Shown piece by piece: positions 1-11,592 of a stretch of DNA of 64,000 nt. The notes beneath the pieces are model-generated. The model worked only from the letters and a program-made list of their open reading frames with translations, made no database searches and was not told where the DNA came from. The DNA lies in NCBI RefSeq assembly GCF_027887165.1, contig NC_077235.1, positions 16,096,383-16,160,382 on the forward strand, in the 5' to 3' direction. A program made the translations under genes and the position numbers. Origin of the DNA: Monodelphis domestica (Eukaryota; Chordata; Mammalia; Didelphimorphia; Didelphidae). Position 1 is the first letter of the stretch; every line of letters starts with the position of its first letter.

Positions 1-111
1 GTGTGTATCTGTTTATTAATCGATCTTCAATGTTTGTCAATCCGTCTGTCCATTGGTCTATCCCTCTATCTAACTTATCAGTCACTCGATCTTTCCCATT
101 CTCCTTCTCAG

Positions 112-253
112 GTTTCCATGCAAAAATATCGGAATAAGTGGTTGTTGGCAAGCAAACCATGTGATGGTGTCCCTGTGATGTTCAGGTGGCTCAGAAGATG
201 TATTTGGTTCAAGATTGGAGGGGGAGTGGCAGACCTCTACTTTGGCCAGTGAG
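112..253 (+). other. Exon-like block, unit a
   Basis: Bounded by a pyrimidine-rich CCTTCTCAG (acceptor-like) and GAG|GTGAGT (donor-like). The first 50 bp differ from the other units at many sites, but 162-265 is identical to units 1-9. One frame is open through the block and ends in TGA just before the donor. I recognise no protein family. Confidence 0.25.
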
Positions 254-270
254 GTGAGTGGCTGTTGCAG

Positions 271-684
271 TTGAGCTGTTCCTCAGCTGCAGCCCCACCT
301 TTCACTGCTTCTACTCACTCTTCTTTACCCTTTGAATCAGATGGCCAAAGAGAAACACCCCTTCCATTATGCTGCAGATGCCAAGAACCAGCCCCATGGC
401 CTGGGCGCAAACCTCCTGCCCAAACCCCTTGTTTCTGGGTCCTTTCCTCAGTGCTGTCAAATGATAGCTAATCCGCAGCATGAAGGCATGCTGTCTTGCT
501 GTCCTTCCAAGGAGCAGCCTTTGCACCCATGTTGTTCCACCTCGGCTGCCTCCTGACCACATTCAACATGACTTTCCAAATCAATAAAATGTCTCTTTTT
601 CTTTTGAAGCCAAGTTTCATTCTTGCATTCTTGCCAATGGTATCCCTCCCGAGCTCCAGGGGTGCATCTCTGAACCCCGCAACA
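271..684 (+). mobile_element. LTR-like segment, unit a (5' part deleted)
   Basis: AATAAA at 583-588 is followed by a pyrimidine-rich stretch and an end at CGCAACA. The 5' part is missing because of the deletion at 270/271. About 8 bp after the end lies TGGGTGCCATTC, which resembles the TGGTGCC core of retroviral primer-binding sites. Class I ERV-like LTR is an inference. Confidence 0.35.
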
Positions 685-835
685 ATCATCCTGGGTGCCA
701 TTCAAAGAAATGATGTAGTCTCATCAGGGAGGAAAATCACAGCTGAGGCCAAGGAAGAAATCCAAAATCTTGAAACAGCGGAATACCGAAACCAAGTCTA
801 GACAATTGATCATTCTCAAACTTTCCTATCCAGCC

Positions 836-1708
836 TTTTATTTTTTTCTTTATTCAGCAATTCTTATCTTATTGCTTTTCATATATTTTTTAGTGAATTT
901 AGCACCTTATTCCTCCTCGGTGACAAGAATCATATTCGTCCATCCTTCCCATGCTCCCACCCTTCCTGTATTCGAGGAGAATTCCACTGGGTATGACATG
1001 TGTCCTTGATGAGAACCTCTTTCCATGTTCTTGATGTTTGCACTAGGATGTTCATTTAGAGTCTATATCCCCAACCCTAACCCCCTGGACCCTTGTAATC
1101 TAGCAGTTGTTTTTCTTGGGTATTTCTACTCCCACAGTTTTCCTCGTGAATGTGGATAGTGTTCTTCTCATAGATTCCGCCGGGTGGTTTAGGATCACTG
1201 CATTGACACTAATGAAGAAGTTCATTCCATTCCATTCCATTCCATTGTACCACAGTGTATCCATCTCTGTGTACAATGTTCTCCTGGTTCTGCTCCTCTC
1301 ACTGCATCCATTACTGGAGGTCTTTCCAGTTCCCGTCGAATTCCTCTGGTTAATTATTCCTTTGAGCACTATACTATTTCAACACCAAGAGATACTACAG
1401 TTTGTTTAGCCATTCCCCAATTGAAGGGCATCCCCTCCTTTTCCAATTTTTGGCTACTCCAAAGAGAGCAGCTATCAATATTCTTGGTCAAGCCTTTTTC
1501 CTTATTATGGGTATGTGGTAGAAACCCTGCAGTGCTATGGCTGGATCAAAAGGCAGACTGTCTTGTAGCGCCCTCTGGCCAGAGTTCCAAATTGCCCTTC
1601 AGAATGGTTGGATCAATTCACCACTCCAGCAACAATGCCTTCATGTCCCGACTTTGCCTCATCCCCTCAAGCATTCATTATATTCCCTTGCTGTCATGTT
1701 AGCTAATA
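836..1708 (-). mobile_element. L1 3' fragment, unit a
   Basis: Minus-strand end of L1 ORF2 plus 3'UTR, from 5'-truncation at about 1,708 to a degenerate poly-A (TTTTATTTTTTTC on the plus strand) at about 836. The RSRTRRTLYT stretch of the ORF2 C-terminus is readable near 1,290. Frames are broken by stops and indels. Confidence 0.75.
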
Positions 1709-2167
1709 CGTCTTGCCTCCATTTTCAAGATGAGGCACATTCTCAGTGATGCATGGCATCAGAGTGAACACATTATTCAGTAGATTCAAACTGTGAAACA
1801 GCAGGAAGTGTCACCTATTAGTTGTTCGCAATTGGCAGAAGTACTGCTTACTCAAATGACAAAAAGGAGTTCCAAGACTGATGTTCATATAAACCCAATA
1901 TCAAGAATGCTAGTTGCAAAGTTCTATTCACTGTATCAGTCTTGGCCATTAATTTTTGCAAATGTGCTAGGTAAAATGGAGAATCCTCTTCCTAGTGCCG
2001 GAATCTTTCAAACTGTGAATTTCTCTATAATTGTTCTTTCAAAAGTAACATCCTTGAACCCGTTAACTTGGAAATAATGTCGAGCTATCAATGAGTCAGA
2101 AAAACCCAAGTCTTTAACAGAATTTCACCTTCATAACAATTTTGAAATTAATATTTAAAAGTTTCAC

Positions 2168-2188
2168 ACATACACACACACACACACA

Positions 2189-2236
<48 letters not shown>

Positions 2237-2262
2237 TACACCATCCCTCCCTCCCTCCCTAT
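2168..2262. repeat. First CA tract of unit a, then CCCT tract
   Basis: Imperfect (CA)n to about 2,238, then a short (CCCT)n near 2,247-2,262. Confidence 0.93.
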
Positions 2263-3040
2263 CTTTGGGGAGGTTGGGATGCTCTGAATTCAAAAGCTGT
2301 TTTCATTCCCCTTGAACTACTGAACAAATATAATCATGCCTGTCTGTAGACCAAAATGATTGTTAAAATAATCCTCATATTCTAAGCTTTGCCTTTCTGA
2401 GGATTTCATCATAGGATGACAGAACATTTGCTCTAACAAGAGAAAAGTGGGAAATTACTTCAAATGGGGGAGAAAAGCTCCCTAATTTGGAATTCTAAGT
2501 TCAGATATAAGTTGGTAATGATCAGCAGTCAGCTGTAGAGCTTGATGGAAACTTAGCTGAGCCATTCCTCAGCCCTTCCATTGGCCCTTGTGACTGTATC
2601 CTAACCCATTTTCCTCCATAGCATTTCTTTTCCCCACGATCTTTCCATAGAATTCCCTCTTAAATGGCAATTCTCTCTCAAACTCAAACTGGTAACATTT
2701 TCTCTCCAAAAACAAAACTTAGGATTACTAAGGAAAAGGTTCAAAATTTCATCTAACTAGAAGTACCTCTACGATTCCCTTCTCTTTTTCTTTTTTTACC
2801 TCAATTTCGTTTGAGCTGCCATTTTGTCTTTCTCTTCTCCTTGCCTCATAGCACTTTGGCCTATGGCTAAACCTGTTCCTAAACAGGAAATTTGTGGCTC
2901 AATTAAAAAATGTTCAGGGTTTCTTTAGCATTGAAAGCAAAACCTTTTCTCCCATATTTCGTGTCCTTTGAGAACAATTGAAAGACCAGTCAGGTACACA
3001 GTTGGCCATGATCAAATGAGCTTTCTTTACTCAACAAATC
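2263..3040. other. Spacer between the two CA tracts, unit a
   Basis: No gene or mobile element recognised. The same sequence lies between the CA tracts of unit b, with an extra 0.8 kb there. It is absent from units 1-8. Confidence 0.6.
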
Positions 3041-3085
3041 ACATACACACACACTCACATACAAACACGCGTGCGCGTGCGGTAA
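3041..3085. repeat. Second CA tract of unit a with CG-rich end
   Basis: (CA)n passes into CACGCGTGCGCGTGCG, an alternating purine-pyrimidine stretch, then GGTAAACTGAAAA. Confidence 0.8.
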
Positions 3086-4535
3086 ACTGAAAAAAAAACC
3101 CTGTTGGTCTTTGAAAACAAGTACTGGTTTGACAAGAAATGTGAAATGACTGCACTCAAATAACCAAGTTAATACCTCGAGGACAATGCATCTTATTGGC
3201 AATACTCAAAATTCACTGCACTTGATATACACGATTTCACACATTAGTCCTAGCAAATCTTGGCAAGAAAAGATTAGACAGTAAAGTCAAGAACTTCTGG
3301 ATCTCCTTTGGCCTTCTGCTTCATAATCCCCAGTGCAGATGGCCAGCTCCTGCCCTTGTCTCTAGCTTTGCAGAGGAATGAACTGTTGTAAGACAGCTTG
3401 ACAGATATTATTTGCTAACGTTTCTATCACCTACATTTAAAGGAAATCCATTAGACATACAGTGTAGCCCAAAACTCACAGAACATTGAGAAGAAACAGA
3501 GAACTTAAGTTCTTCAGCTTCTAGGAGAAGCTCTTTCATAAACCAAATCTGATAACTCGTTTGAATTTAACCCCTGACATTTCAATTCAAGAAGACACTT
3601 TCTCTGTTTTAATAGCCTTAAAGCCATTACACAGACCCTCTAGCGAACACTCTGACTCTCACGCTCCAACTCAAGCTTCCCATTCAACGCTTTTAGCCAA
3701 CCATTCACACATGTCACCTATACTATCCTCGCTCTTCCTTCTCCTAGAAATACTGCTTCACTCACATACACAGGTACCAACACTCAATCACACACAAAAC
3801 TTATTAAATGGTGGAGCTTGTAGTCAGGTTGAACCTGTCTTCATTTTGGCCGACTTACCTTGGAACCAGATTTGATTGATGTTCCACACTTTTTCTAACA
3901 TTCCCAGTTAAGTGGTCCATCATATCTCATATATAAAACTATGTCCATATGTGAACAAGAACTTGGCAGCATTCCCACTGTGATGTAGGCTATAGAATGC
4001 TGGGAAACGAGCCTGTCCACTTGGTTCCTGATTAATAGAAGTTCCTTGCCCGAGAGTTTGGCTTACCTAACCAAACCCACCCAGCTGATTCCTGACTGAG
4101 CTCAATGTCTTCTTGTGTATACGTCATTTCTGGTTGTCAATCTGGCTGTAGGTTTAGGCAGCCATAACTTGGGCATCTGGTGATGTTATCCCTGGGAGGG
4201 CCACTAGGCTAGGTGACAACTCCAAGGAACAAAACAATTTGGGGAACCTCTCTACTACTTGGGGGAAATCTAGGAGCAGGGAAAGATGAGTGATAATGCT
4301 GTAGCTACAAAGGAAATCACTGACAGCATACAATGAAGCTTAGGAAAGGAATCTTAGCCAAAGGCTAGGGTCTAAGAGAGGGGGATGCTTACAAGGGATA
4401 GTGAAGAATGGTCCCTCTCAGATGTGGATCTTCATTGGAAAGGGTCTCTTGATAAAGTAGGGGAGACTACCTAAGTAGGACCTGAGGGTCCCCCACTAAG
4501 TCTGAAACTGCTCGCCTGGGATTCCCTTCAGTGTA
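3086..4535. other. Unclassified segment, unit a (no solo LTR)
   Basis: Corresponds to 14,621-16,246 of unit 1. The solo LTR is missing: its site is within AACTCCAAGGAAC near 4,219. About 230 bp around 3,890-4,170 have no counterpart in units 1-8. No gene seen. Confidence 0.6.
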
Positions 4536-5091
4536 GATTCACATGGCAACAGGGAACAAGTACAATCTTTGGGTTCTTCAACCTACAAGCTCCTCCTGAT
4601 ATTTGGACTTCACCAGATCCCACTAGGCCCCAAGTTTGGGGTTTCTAGATTCCATGTTGACACACCTTATTGCTTATGCTGTGTATATATTCACTTCATT
4701 CAATTAGGTAAAGCTAGAGCTATACTTGCCAATGGTGGCCTTTTAATGCAGGCACAGTATAGTTTTTTTAGGAAACAGAATTCCTGGCAGTTTGACACGT
4801 GATAAAGATCATAGCACAGACTAGTACAATCCAATGTGATTCATTGTCTGTTGTTTATCTGGTTATTTGTTAAATAAACAGCTGGAAAAATTAAAGGAAA
4901 GCAAAATGTAGAACATGTTCTGTGGATTCACCCCACTATGAATCCTATCTTGCAAAGACAGAGTTAAAATGTTAGAACACACTTTTGCTCTCACAGCAAT
5001 CTCCCCAATCCCCTGTCCGGGGGAATGTCAAAGGTCATTGGCCTTCCTTGTTTTCCTATTGTCAACCTAGAATCAAGAAACCCCAACCTTG
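4536..5091. repeat. Fold-back element, unit a, right arm cut short
   Basis: Left arm 4,536-4,661. The right arm starts at 5,061 and is broken off at about 5,091, where unit b begins. Confidence 0.65.
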
Positions 5092-5560
5092 CAAACTAGT
5101 GAGATCCCATGCAGTCTAGTGAGGATACTGCACAAACTGTGGAGAGTTGAGCTGTTCCTCAGCTGCAGCCCCCACCTTTCTCTGCTTCTACTCACTCTTC
5201 TTGCCCCTTTTAATGAGATGCCAAAGAGAAACACCCCTTCCTTAATGCTGCAAATACCAAGAACCAGCCCCATGGCCTGTGGTAAACCTCCTGACCAAAC
5301 CCCTTGTTTCTGGGTCCTTTCTTCACTGCTGTCAAATAATAGCTAAACCCCAGCATGGAGGCATGCTGTATTGCTGTCCTCCCAAGGAGCAGATTTTGCA
5401 CCCATGCTCTTCCACCTCGGCTGCCTCCTGACCCCAGTCAACCTGACGTTCCAAATCAATAAAATGTCTATTTTATTTTAAAGCTAAGTTTCAGAGTGTT
5501 GCATTCTTGCCAATGGTACCCCTCCAGAGCCCCAGGGGTGCATCTCTGAACCCCACAACA
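5092..5560 (+). mobile_element. LTR-like segment, unit b (5' end missing)
   Basis: It enters the segment at about 5,101, just inside its expected start. AATAAA is at 5,458-5,463 and the end is CCCCACAACA. TGGGTGCC follows at about 5,568. Confidence 0.35.
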
Positions 5561-5712
5561 ATCCTCCTGGGTGCCATTCAACAAAATGATGTCGTCTCCT
5601 CATGGAGAAAAGTGACACCTGAGGCAAAGGAAGAAATGCAAAATCTTGAAACAGCTGGAGACCAGAAACTAAGTCTGGAGAATTGATCCTTCTCAACCTG
5701 TTCTAGCCAGCC

Positions 5713-6280
5713 TTTTATTGATTTCTTTATTCACCAATTTTTTTATTATTGCTTTTTAGATAATATTTAGTCAATTTAGCACATTATTCCTCCTCGGTGA
5801 CAAGAATCATATTCTTTCCACCCTTCCTGTATTGGAGGGTAATTCCACTGGGTATGACATGTTTCCTTGATGAGAACCTCTTTCCATGTTGTTGATGTTT
5901 GCACTAGGGTGTTCATTTAGAGTCTATATCCCCAACCCTAACCCCCTGGACCCTTGTAATCGAGTAGTTTCTTTTCTGGGGTGTTTCTACTCCCACAGTT
6001 TTTACTCTTAAGGTTGATAATGTTCTTTCCTTTAGATCCCACTAGGTGGTTAACGATCACTACATTTCCACTGATGGAAAAGTCCATTCCATTCCATTGT
6101 ACCACAGTGTATCAGTCTCTGTGTACAATGTTCTCCTGGTTCTGCTCCTGTTACTCTTCATCCATTCCTGGAGGTCTTTCCAGTTCCCCTGGAATTCCTC
6201 CACTTCACTATGCCTTTGAGCACCATAGTATACTAGCACCAAGAGATACCACAGTTTGTTCAGCCACTACCCAATGGAAG
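5713..6280 (-). mobile_element. L1 3' fragment, unit b (shortened)
   Basis: It keeps the 3'UTR and the last part of ORF2 (EEFQGNWKDLQEWMKS and RSRTRRTLYT on the minus strand near 6,100-6,240). About 430 bp of upstream L1 sequence present in unit 1 are missing, and the fragment joins the following unique segment directly. Confidence 0.75.
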
Positions 6281-6672
6281 AGAGCGTCACCTATTATTTG
6301 TTCGGGATTGGCAGAAGTACTGCTAACTCAAAAGACAAAAAGGGGTCCCAGTACTGATGTTAGTCTAAACTGTATAGCAAGAATGCAAGTTGAAACGTTC
6401 CATATAGATTATTGGTTTTGGCAATTAAATTTTGTAAATGTGCTAGGTAAAATGGAGAATCTTCTTCTTAGTGTCGGAATCTCGTAAACTGTGAATTTCT
6501 CTATAATTGTTCTTTCAAAAGTAACTTGGAAATAATGCTGAACTTTCAAATAGTCAGAAGAACCCAAGTTTTTACACATAATTTCACTTTCAAAACAAAT
6601 TTGAAATTCAAATATAAAAGTTTCAAAATTGAAATTAGCTGAAAAACCCTCCAGATTAAAAATGGGACACAG

Positions 6673-6673
<1 letters not shown>

Positions 6674-6721
<48 letters not shown>
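6674..6721. repeat. First CA tract of unit b
   Basis: Uninterrupted (CA)n. Confidence 0.95.
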
Positions 6722-6722
<1 letters not shown>

Positions 6723-8290
6723 CCTCCCAACCATATTTGGGGAGGTTCAGAAGCGAGGGATTGGAAAACTGTTTTCATTCCCCTTTAACTACTGAACAAA
6801 ATATAACCATGCCTGTCTGTAGATCAAAATGATTGTTAAAATAATCCCCATATTCTAAGCCTTGCCTTTTTGAGGATTTCATCATAGGATGAGAGAAGAT
6901 TTGCACTCACAAGAGAAAAGTGGGAAGTAATTTAAAATGGGGGAGAAAAGCTCCCTACTTTGGAATAAGAATGTCAGGTATAAGTTGGTAATGATCAGCA
7001 GTCAGTTGTAGAGCTTGATAGACACTTAGCTCAGCCAATCCTCAGCCCTTCCATTGGCCCTTGTGACTGTATCCTAATGAATTTTTCTCCATAGCATTTC
7101 TTTTCCCCATGATCTTTCCATAGAATTTACCCTTAGATGGCAATTCTCTCTCGCCATGCTAAGATTATCTTTCTTACTACCAATTCTTTCTAGGCTCCAT
7201 CATTTCTTTCCTAATGTCTTCTGATTCAACTTTGAGACAACCCAGCACTCTGGAATCTTTGCTGCAATTTCTCCAATGAACAGATGTTCCTTTCCATCCT
7301 CTTAACAATGTAAAATGCTCCTATTTTCAGCTTTCCTCCTTCAACTCATTCTAGGGACTAACTCTGTCTTTTCCAGGTTCTCTACTTAAAGGGTCTTGCC
7401 TCCAGGAAAATAGAATTCTCAGGGGAAATCAAAAGGCTAGTTCTCCCCCTGCTGTAGTATTTCTCACATCAATTGAAATGACAGGAAACAATCTTTCTCC
7501 AGATTCCATATCTTGGGGGCTCCTTTGGATTTCTCCATAATATGTCTCCTTGAGCATTTCTTAAGATTTTGGCAGCAGGAGAATCTGGTCCAGGCTTTTG
7601 GCTCCTAGGAAACATCTTGAGGTAAATCTTCACTTTCATAGCTTTTCATCTCTTCACCCCCACGCCAGAACTGGGGGGGCGGGGTAAAATCCAAGGCGTT
7701 CCTAGAAATGTCTTAGGAGTTTCCCAGGTGGGGAATTCCTTTCTCTATTAGTGATCATGTGCCAATGATGATCAGAAATAATGTGCACAAAACCATTAGT
7801 TCTCTCTAATTCAAAAGGAAAATTAGTTCTCATCATTCCCTGGACTTTTCAAACAAAAACTTATCTATTAGAATGGTTGCACTCTGGAAATTGACCTTCA
7901 CAATGTCTGAAATCAGGTTATAGTTGATGATGCTTTTCTTTTTTCAAAAACTCAAACCCCTAATATTTCCTCTCCAAAAACAAAACTTAGGGTTACTAAG
8001 GAAAAGGTTCAAAATTACCTCTAACTAGGAACACCTCTACTATTCCTTCTCTTTTTCTTTTTTTACTCTAATTTGCTTTCGGCGGCCAATTTGCCTTTCT
8101 CTTCGCCTTTCCTCAAAGCACTTTGGTCTATGGCTAAAGCTGCTCCTAGAGAGGAAATTTGTGACTTAATTAAAAAATGTTCAGGGTTTCCTTAGCATTT
8201 AAAGCAAAGATTTTCCCCTAATTTTTCTTGTCCTTTGACAACAATTGAAGGACCAGTATGGTCCATAGTTGCCCATCCTCAAATGAACTT
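6722..8290. other. Spacer between CA tracts, unit b
   Basis: Homologous to 2,263-3,040 but with about 790 extra bp (about 7,160-7,955). That extra part shows no recognisable ends, poly-A or coding frame. It may be ancestral sequence lost from unit a rather than an insertion. Confidence 0.55.
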
Positions 8291-8305
8291 TCTTTACTCC
8301 TGAAA

Positions 8306-8335
8306 TCTCTCTCTCTCTGTCTCTCTCTCTCTGTC

Positions 8336-8400
<65 letters not shown>
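8306..8400. repeat. CT then CA microsatellite, unit b
   Basis: (CT)n with TGTC interruptions to about 8,372, then (CA)n to 8,400, followed by GTAATCTGAAAAAAATC as at the end of the single CA tract in units 1-8. Confidence 0.95.
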
Positions 8401-8405
<5 letters not shown>

Positions 8406-9299
8406 CTGAAAAAAATCAACCCTTGCTCTTTAGAAACAAATAACAGCTAGAAAAAATGTAAAATTACTGCACTGAAATAACAAAGTTATTACCCAGTAGA
8501 AAATGCATCTCATTGGTAATACTCAATATTCACTGCACTTGAAATACACGATTTCACACATTAGTCCTAGCAAATCTTGGCAAGAAAAGATTAGACTGTA
8601 AAGTCAAGAATTTCTGGTCCTCCTTTGGCCTTCTGCTCCATAATCCCCAGTACAGATAGCCAGCTTTTGCCCTTGTCTCTAGCTTTTCAGAGGAATAAAC
8701 TGTTGTAAAACAACTTGATAGACATTATTTGCTGACATTTCTATCACCTACATTTAAAGGAAATCCATTAGACATACAGTGTAGCCCCAACCCCACAGAA
8801 CATTGAGAAGAAACAGAAAACTTGAGTTCCACAGTTTCTAGGAGGAGCACATTCATAAACCGAATTTCCCAGCTCTTTAGACCTTAAGCCCTGACATTTC
8901 AATTCATGAAGAATTTTTCTCTGTTTTAATAGCCTTACAGCAGTTACCCAGACCCTCTTTAGAACACTCTGGCTCTCAAATTCCAACTCAAGCTTCCCAT
9001 TCAATGCTTTCAGCCAAACATACATGCATGTCACCTATACTCTCCTCGCTCTTCCTTCTCCTAGAAATACTGCTTCGCTCACATACACAGGTACCAACAC
9101 TCATTCACACACAAACTGTAGTCAGTTTTGGAGCCTGTGTTCAGGTTGACCCAGGCTCCGTTTTGACCGGAGTTAGGGGAGACTACCTAAAATAAAGGGG
9201 GTCCTTAGCATCTGCTTAGTCCCATTCAAGTAGAATTGGCATTTAATTGAGGCTTCATTATTCAGTCTGAACCTGCTAACCTGAGGTTCCCTTCTGGGT
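8401..9299. other. Unclassified segment, unit b
   Basis: Corresponds to 14,621-16,246 of unit 1, with a deletion near 9,170 that removes the region where units 1-8 carry the solo LTR. No gene seen. Confidence 0.6.
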
Positions 9300-9413
9300 G
9301 GACAAGGAACAAGTACAAACTTTGAGTCTTCAATTTAGAAACTAGTCCTAACCTTGGGGGTACTTCCGATCTTACTATGCCACAAGGTTGGGCTTTCTAG
9401 ATTCTTTGTTGAC
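9300..9413. repeat. Left fold-back arm only, unit b
   Basis: AAGTACAAACTTTGAGTC to TTTGTTGAC matches the left arm. The loop and right arm are absent and the GATA block follows directly. Confidence 0.6.
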
Positions 9414-9800
9414 AGTCTGTATATCTAACTATCTATCTTTCTGTCTATATATGTAAATTTTCTTTGTGATTGTCCTTCCGTCCACGTCTGTTCCTTGATC
9501 TGTCTCTCTCTCTCTGTTTTTATTTCTGTCGATCTGTGTGCTGTCTATCAATATATCTATATTTTCTGTGTATCTCTTTCTGCTATCTATGTATCTATCT
9601 GCCTGTCTGTATGTGTATCTATCCGCCTGTCTGCCAGCCAGTCTCTTCTGGTTCTCTCTATGTATGTATGTATTATGTGTGTGTGTATGTACATATGTAT
9701 GTATCTATTTGCTTCTGTCAGTCTCTGTATTTCTGTCCATCTATCTGTCTGTCCGTGTCTGACAGTTTTTTTCTACACAGATAGATAGATAGCTATTTCT

Positions 9801-9880
<80 letters not shown>

Positions 9881-9989
9881 ACCACACATATGCAGAATGA
9901 TAAATGGACAAGTTGATCGATTGATAGACTGATAGGCATATACAGGCAGACACATAGAGAGACACACAGATAAAATTAGATAGATAGAC

Positions 9990-10026
<37 letters not shown>

Positions 10027-10600
10027 CAGACAGGTATATATAGACACATGTAGAAATAATGATAGATAGACAGAAAGGTAGACTGAGGTATCGATAGATT
10101 AATAGAAATAGAGAATGAGAGATAGCGACACAGAAGGTCAGACACAGAAAGAGAGACAGAGAAAGTCAAACAGATCAATACAGAGACAGAAACATACAAA
10201 TATCTTTAGAGATAGATTTGGGTAGACAAATTCAAAGAGAGAGAAAGAGACAGAAAGATCAGTAGGTTTATATGAAGAAAAGGAAAGAGACCCAGACTTC
10301 CAGACACAGACAGACTGATGGACAAAAAGATAGGACAGAGGAACAGACAGTCAGACACATGAACAGACAGACTGACAGACAGATTAGTATCTCTGTCATT
10401 CTGTCTATCTGCCTTCGTTTCTGTGTATCCACAAGTCTGTCTAACTGCATGTGCAACTGCCTATCTATCCAGATTTTTCATCTGTCTCTCTCTCTCTCTC
10501 TCTCTCTTTCTTTATCTGTCTATCGTGTCTGCCTGTCTGTCTGTCTCTCTCTTTCTCTCTCTCTCTCTATCACTACCTCTCTATCTATCTATCTGTCGAT
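9414..10600. repeat. Large GATA/GACA block with three strand switches, unit b
   Basis: Pyrimidine-rich TCTG/TATC sequence to about 9,780, then GATA/GACA on the plus strand to about 10,395 (including a (TG)n(GA)n tract at 9,804-9,878), then TCTG/TCTC/TATC again to about 10,600. Long frames rich in S, L, C, Y and V are by-products of the tetranucleotides. Confidence 0.92.
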
Positions 10601-10683
10601 ATACTGGAGTTCTTGTTGGTGTAGTCTATGTATCTATCTCCCTACCTGTTTTCTGCATGGATCAATCTCTGTGTATGGAGTTT

Positions 10684-11006
10684 GTGTGTTTTAAAGTATT
10701 GTGACATCCTGAGGAACTACAACTCCCTGTGTGCCCCAGAGGTCCCAACCCTTTGAGTCCTGGATTGGGATTGGTCTTGCATTTGACCCATCCAGTGTTG
10801 GGGGAGGGACCATAGCCATGGTCCCTCCTTAGCATGGGATGGGTCCATTTAAAGACCAATCCTTTGAAAATAAATTATGGGCATCATCCCTTGCCCAGCA
10901 GATGATTGGTCCAATTCAAGACCATTCCCTCACCGGAAATAAGGGGAGGGACCCTGGAGCACACTGGGGGATGTAGTCCCCTAAGCCATAACACTTGAAA
11001 ACCCAC
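10684..11006. mobile_element. Inverted-repeat element A (MITE-like), unit b
   Basis: 323 bp with inverted ends of about 60 bp: GTGTGTTTTAAAGTATTGTG and GAACTACAACTCCC at the left, GATGTAGTCCCC and ACACTTGAAAACCCAC at the right. The interior has several ATTGGTC and GACCAAT boxes. It resembles a non-autonomous DNA transposon, but the superfamily and target-site duplication are not clear. Confidence 0.65.
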
Positions 11007-11146
11007 AGGATCTTTCTCTATGAAGCTATGTAGACAGAGAGATGGATAGCTGGACAGATAGAAGGACTGACACAGATTACTTGATCTATTATTCTGTCTG
11101 TTCGCCAGCTGGTTGGTGCATCTATCAGTCTGTCTGTCCCTCTTTT

Positions 11147-11472
11147 ATCGGTTTTCAAGTGTTGTGAGAGCCAGGGGAACTACAACCCCCACCCCTTTTA
11201 GCACCAGGAGTCCCACCCTTTGAGTCCTGGATTGTGATTGGTCCAGAAATAGACCAATCCCATGTTGGGGGAGAGACAATGCTCATGGCCACGCCTTAGC
11301 CCGGGATTGGTCCATATCAAGATCAATCAGACATAGGAAACTGGGCATCATCTCTTACCCAGCAGGGGATTGGTCAAATTCAAGGCCAATCCTTCTCAGG
11401 AAATAAGAGGGAGGGAACCTTGTAGTATGCTGGGAGATATAGTCCAGTAGGCCACAACCATTGAATACCCAC
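11147..11472. mobile_element. Inverted-repeat element B, unit b
   Basis: Same family as A, about 460 bp downstream, so the elements and their GACA-rich spacers form a tandem sub-repeat. The left border of the homogenised array (about 11,340) falls inside it. Confidence 0.65.
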
Positions 11473-11592
11473 CTGATCTCTCAATGTAGAAGGAGACATA
11501 GACAGCTAGACTGACCCACAGATTATTTGATCTGTTATTCTGTCTATTCGCCTACTGGTTCTTGTGTCTGTCAGCCTGTCTGTGTTTCTTTT

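Larger units (their letters stand above)
1..5091. repeat. Flanking unit a: diverged, rearranged monomer
   Basis: It aligns with unit 1 from its first base but is clearly diverged. Compared with unit 1 it lacks about 285 bp after position 270 and has no solo LTR. It keeps two CA tracts (2,168-2,240 and 3,041-3,085) with about 0.8 kb between them, and has about 230 bp more around 3,890-4,170. It ends abruptly inside the right arm of the fold-back element, so the GATA block and the inverted-repeat elements that should follow are missing. Confidence 0.85.

Noticed and set aside
8199..8399. RERERE/VCVCVC-rich frame on the minus strand
   Set aside because: Pure by-product of the CT and CA microsatellites.
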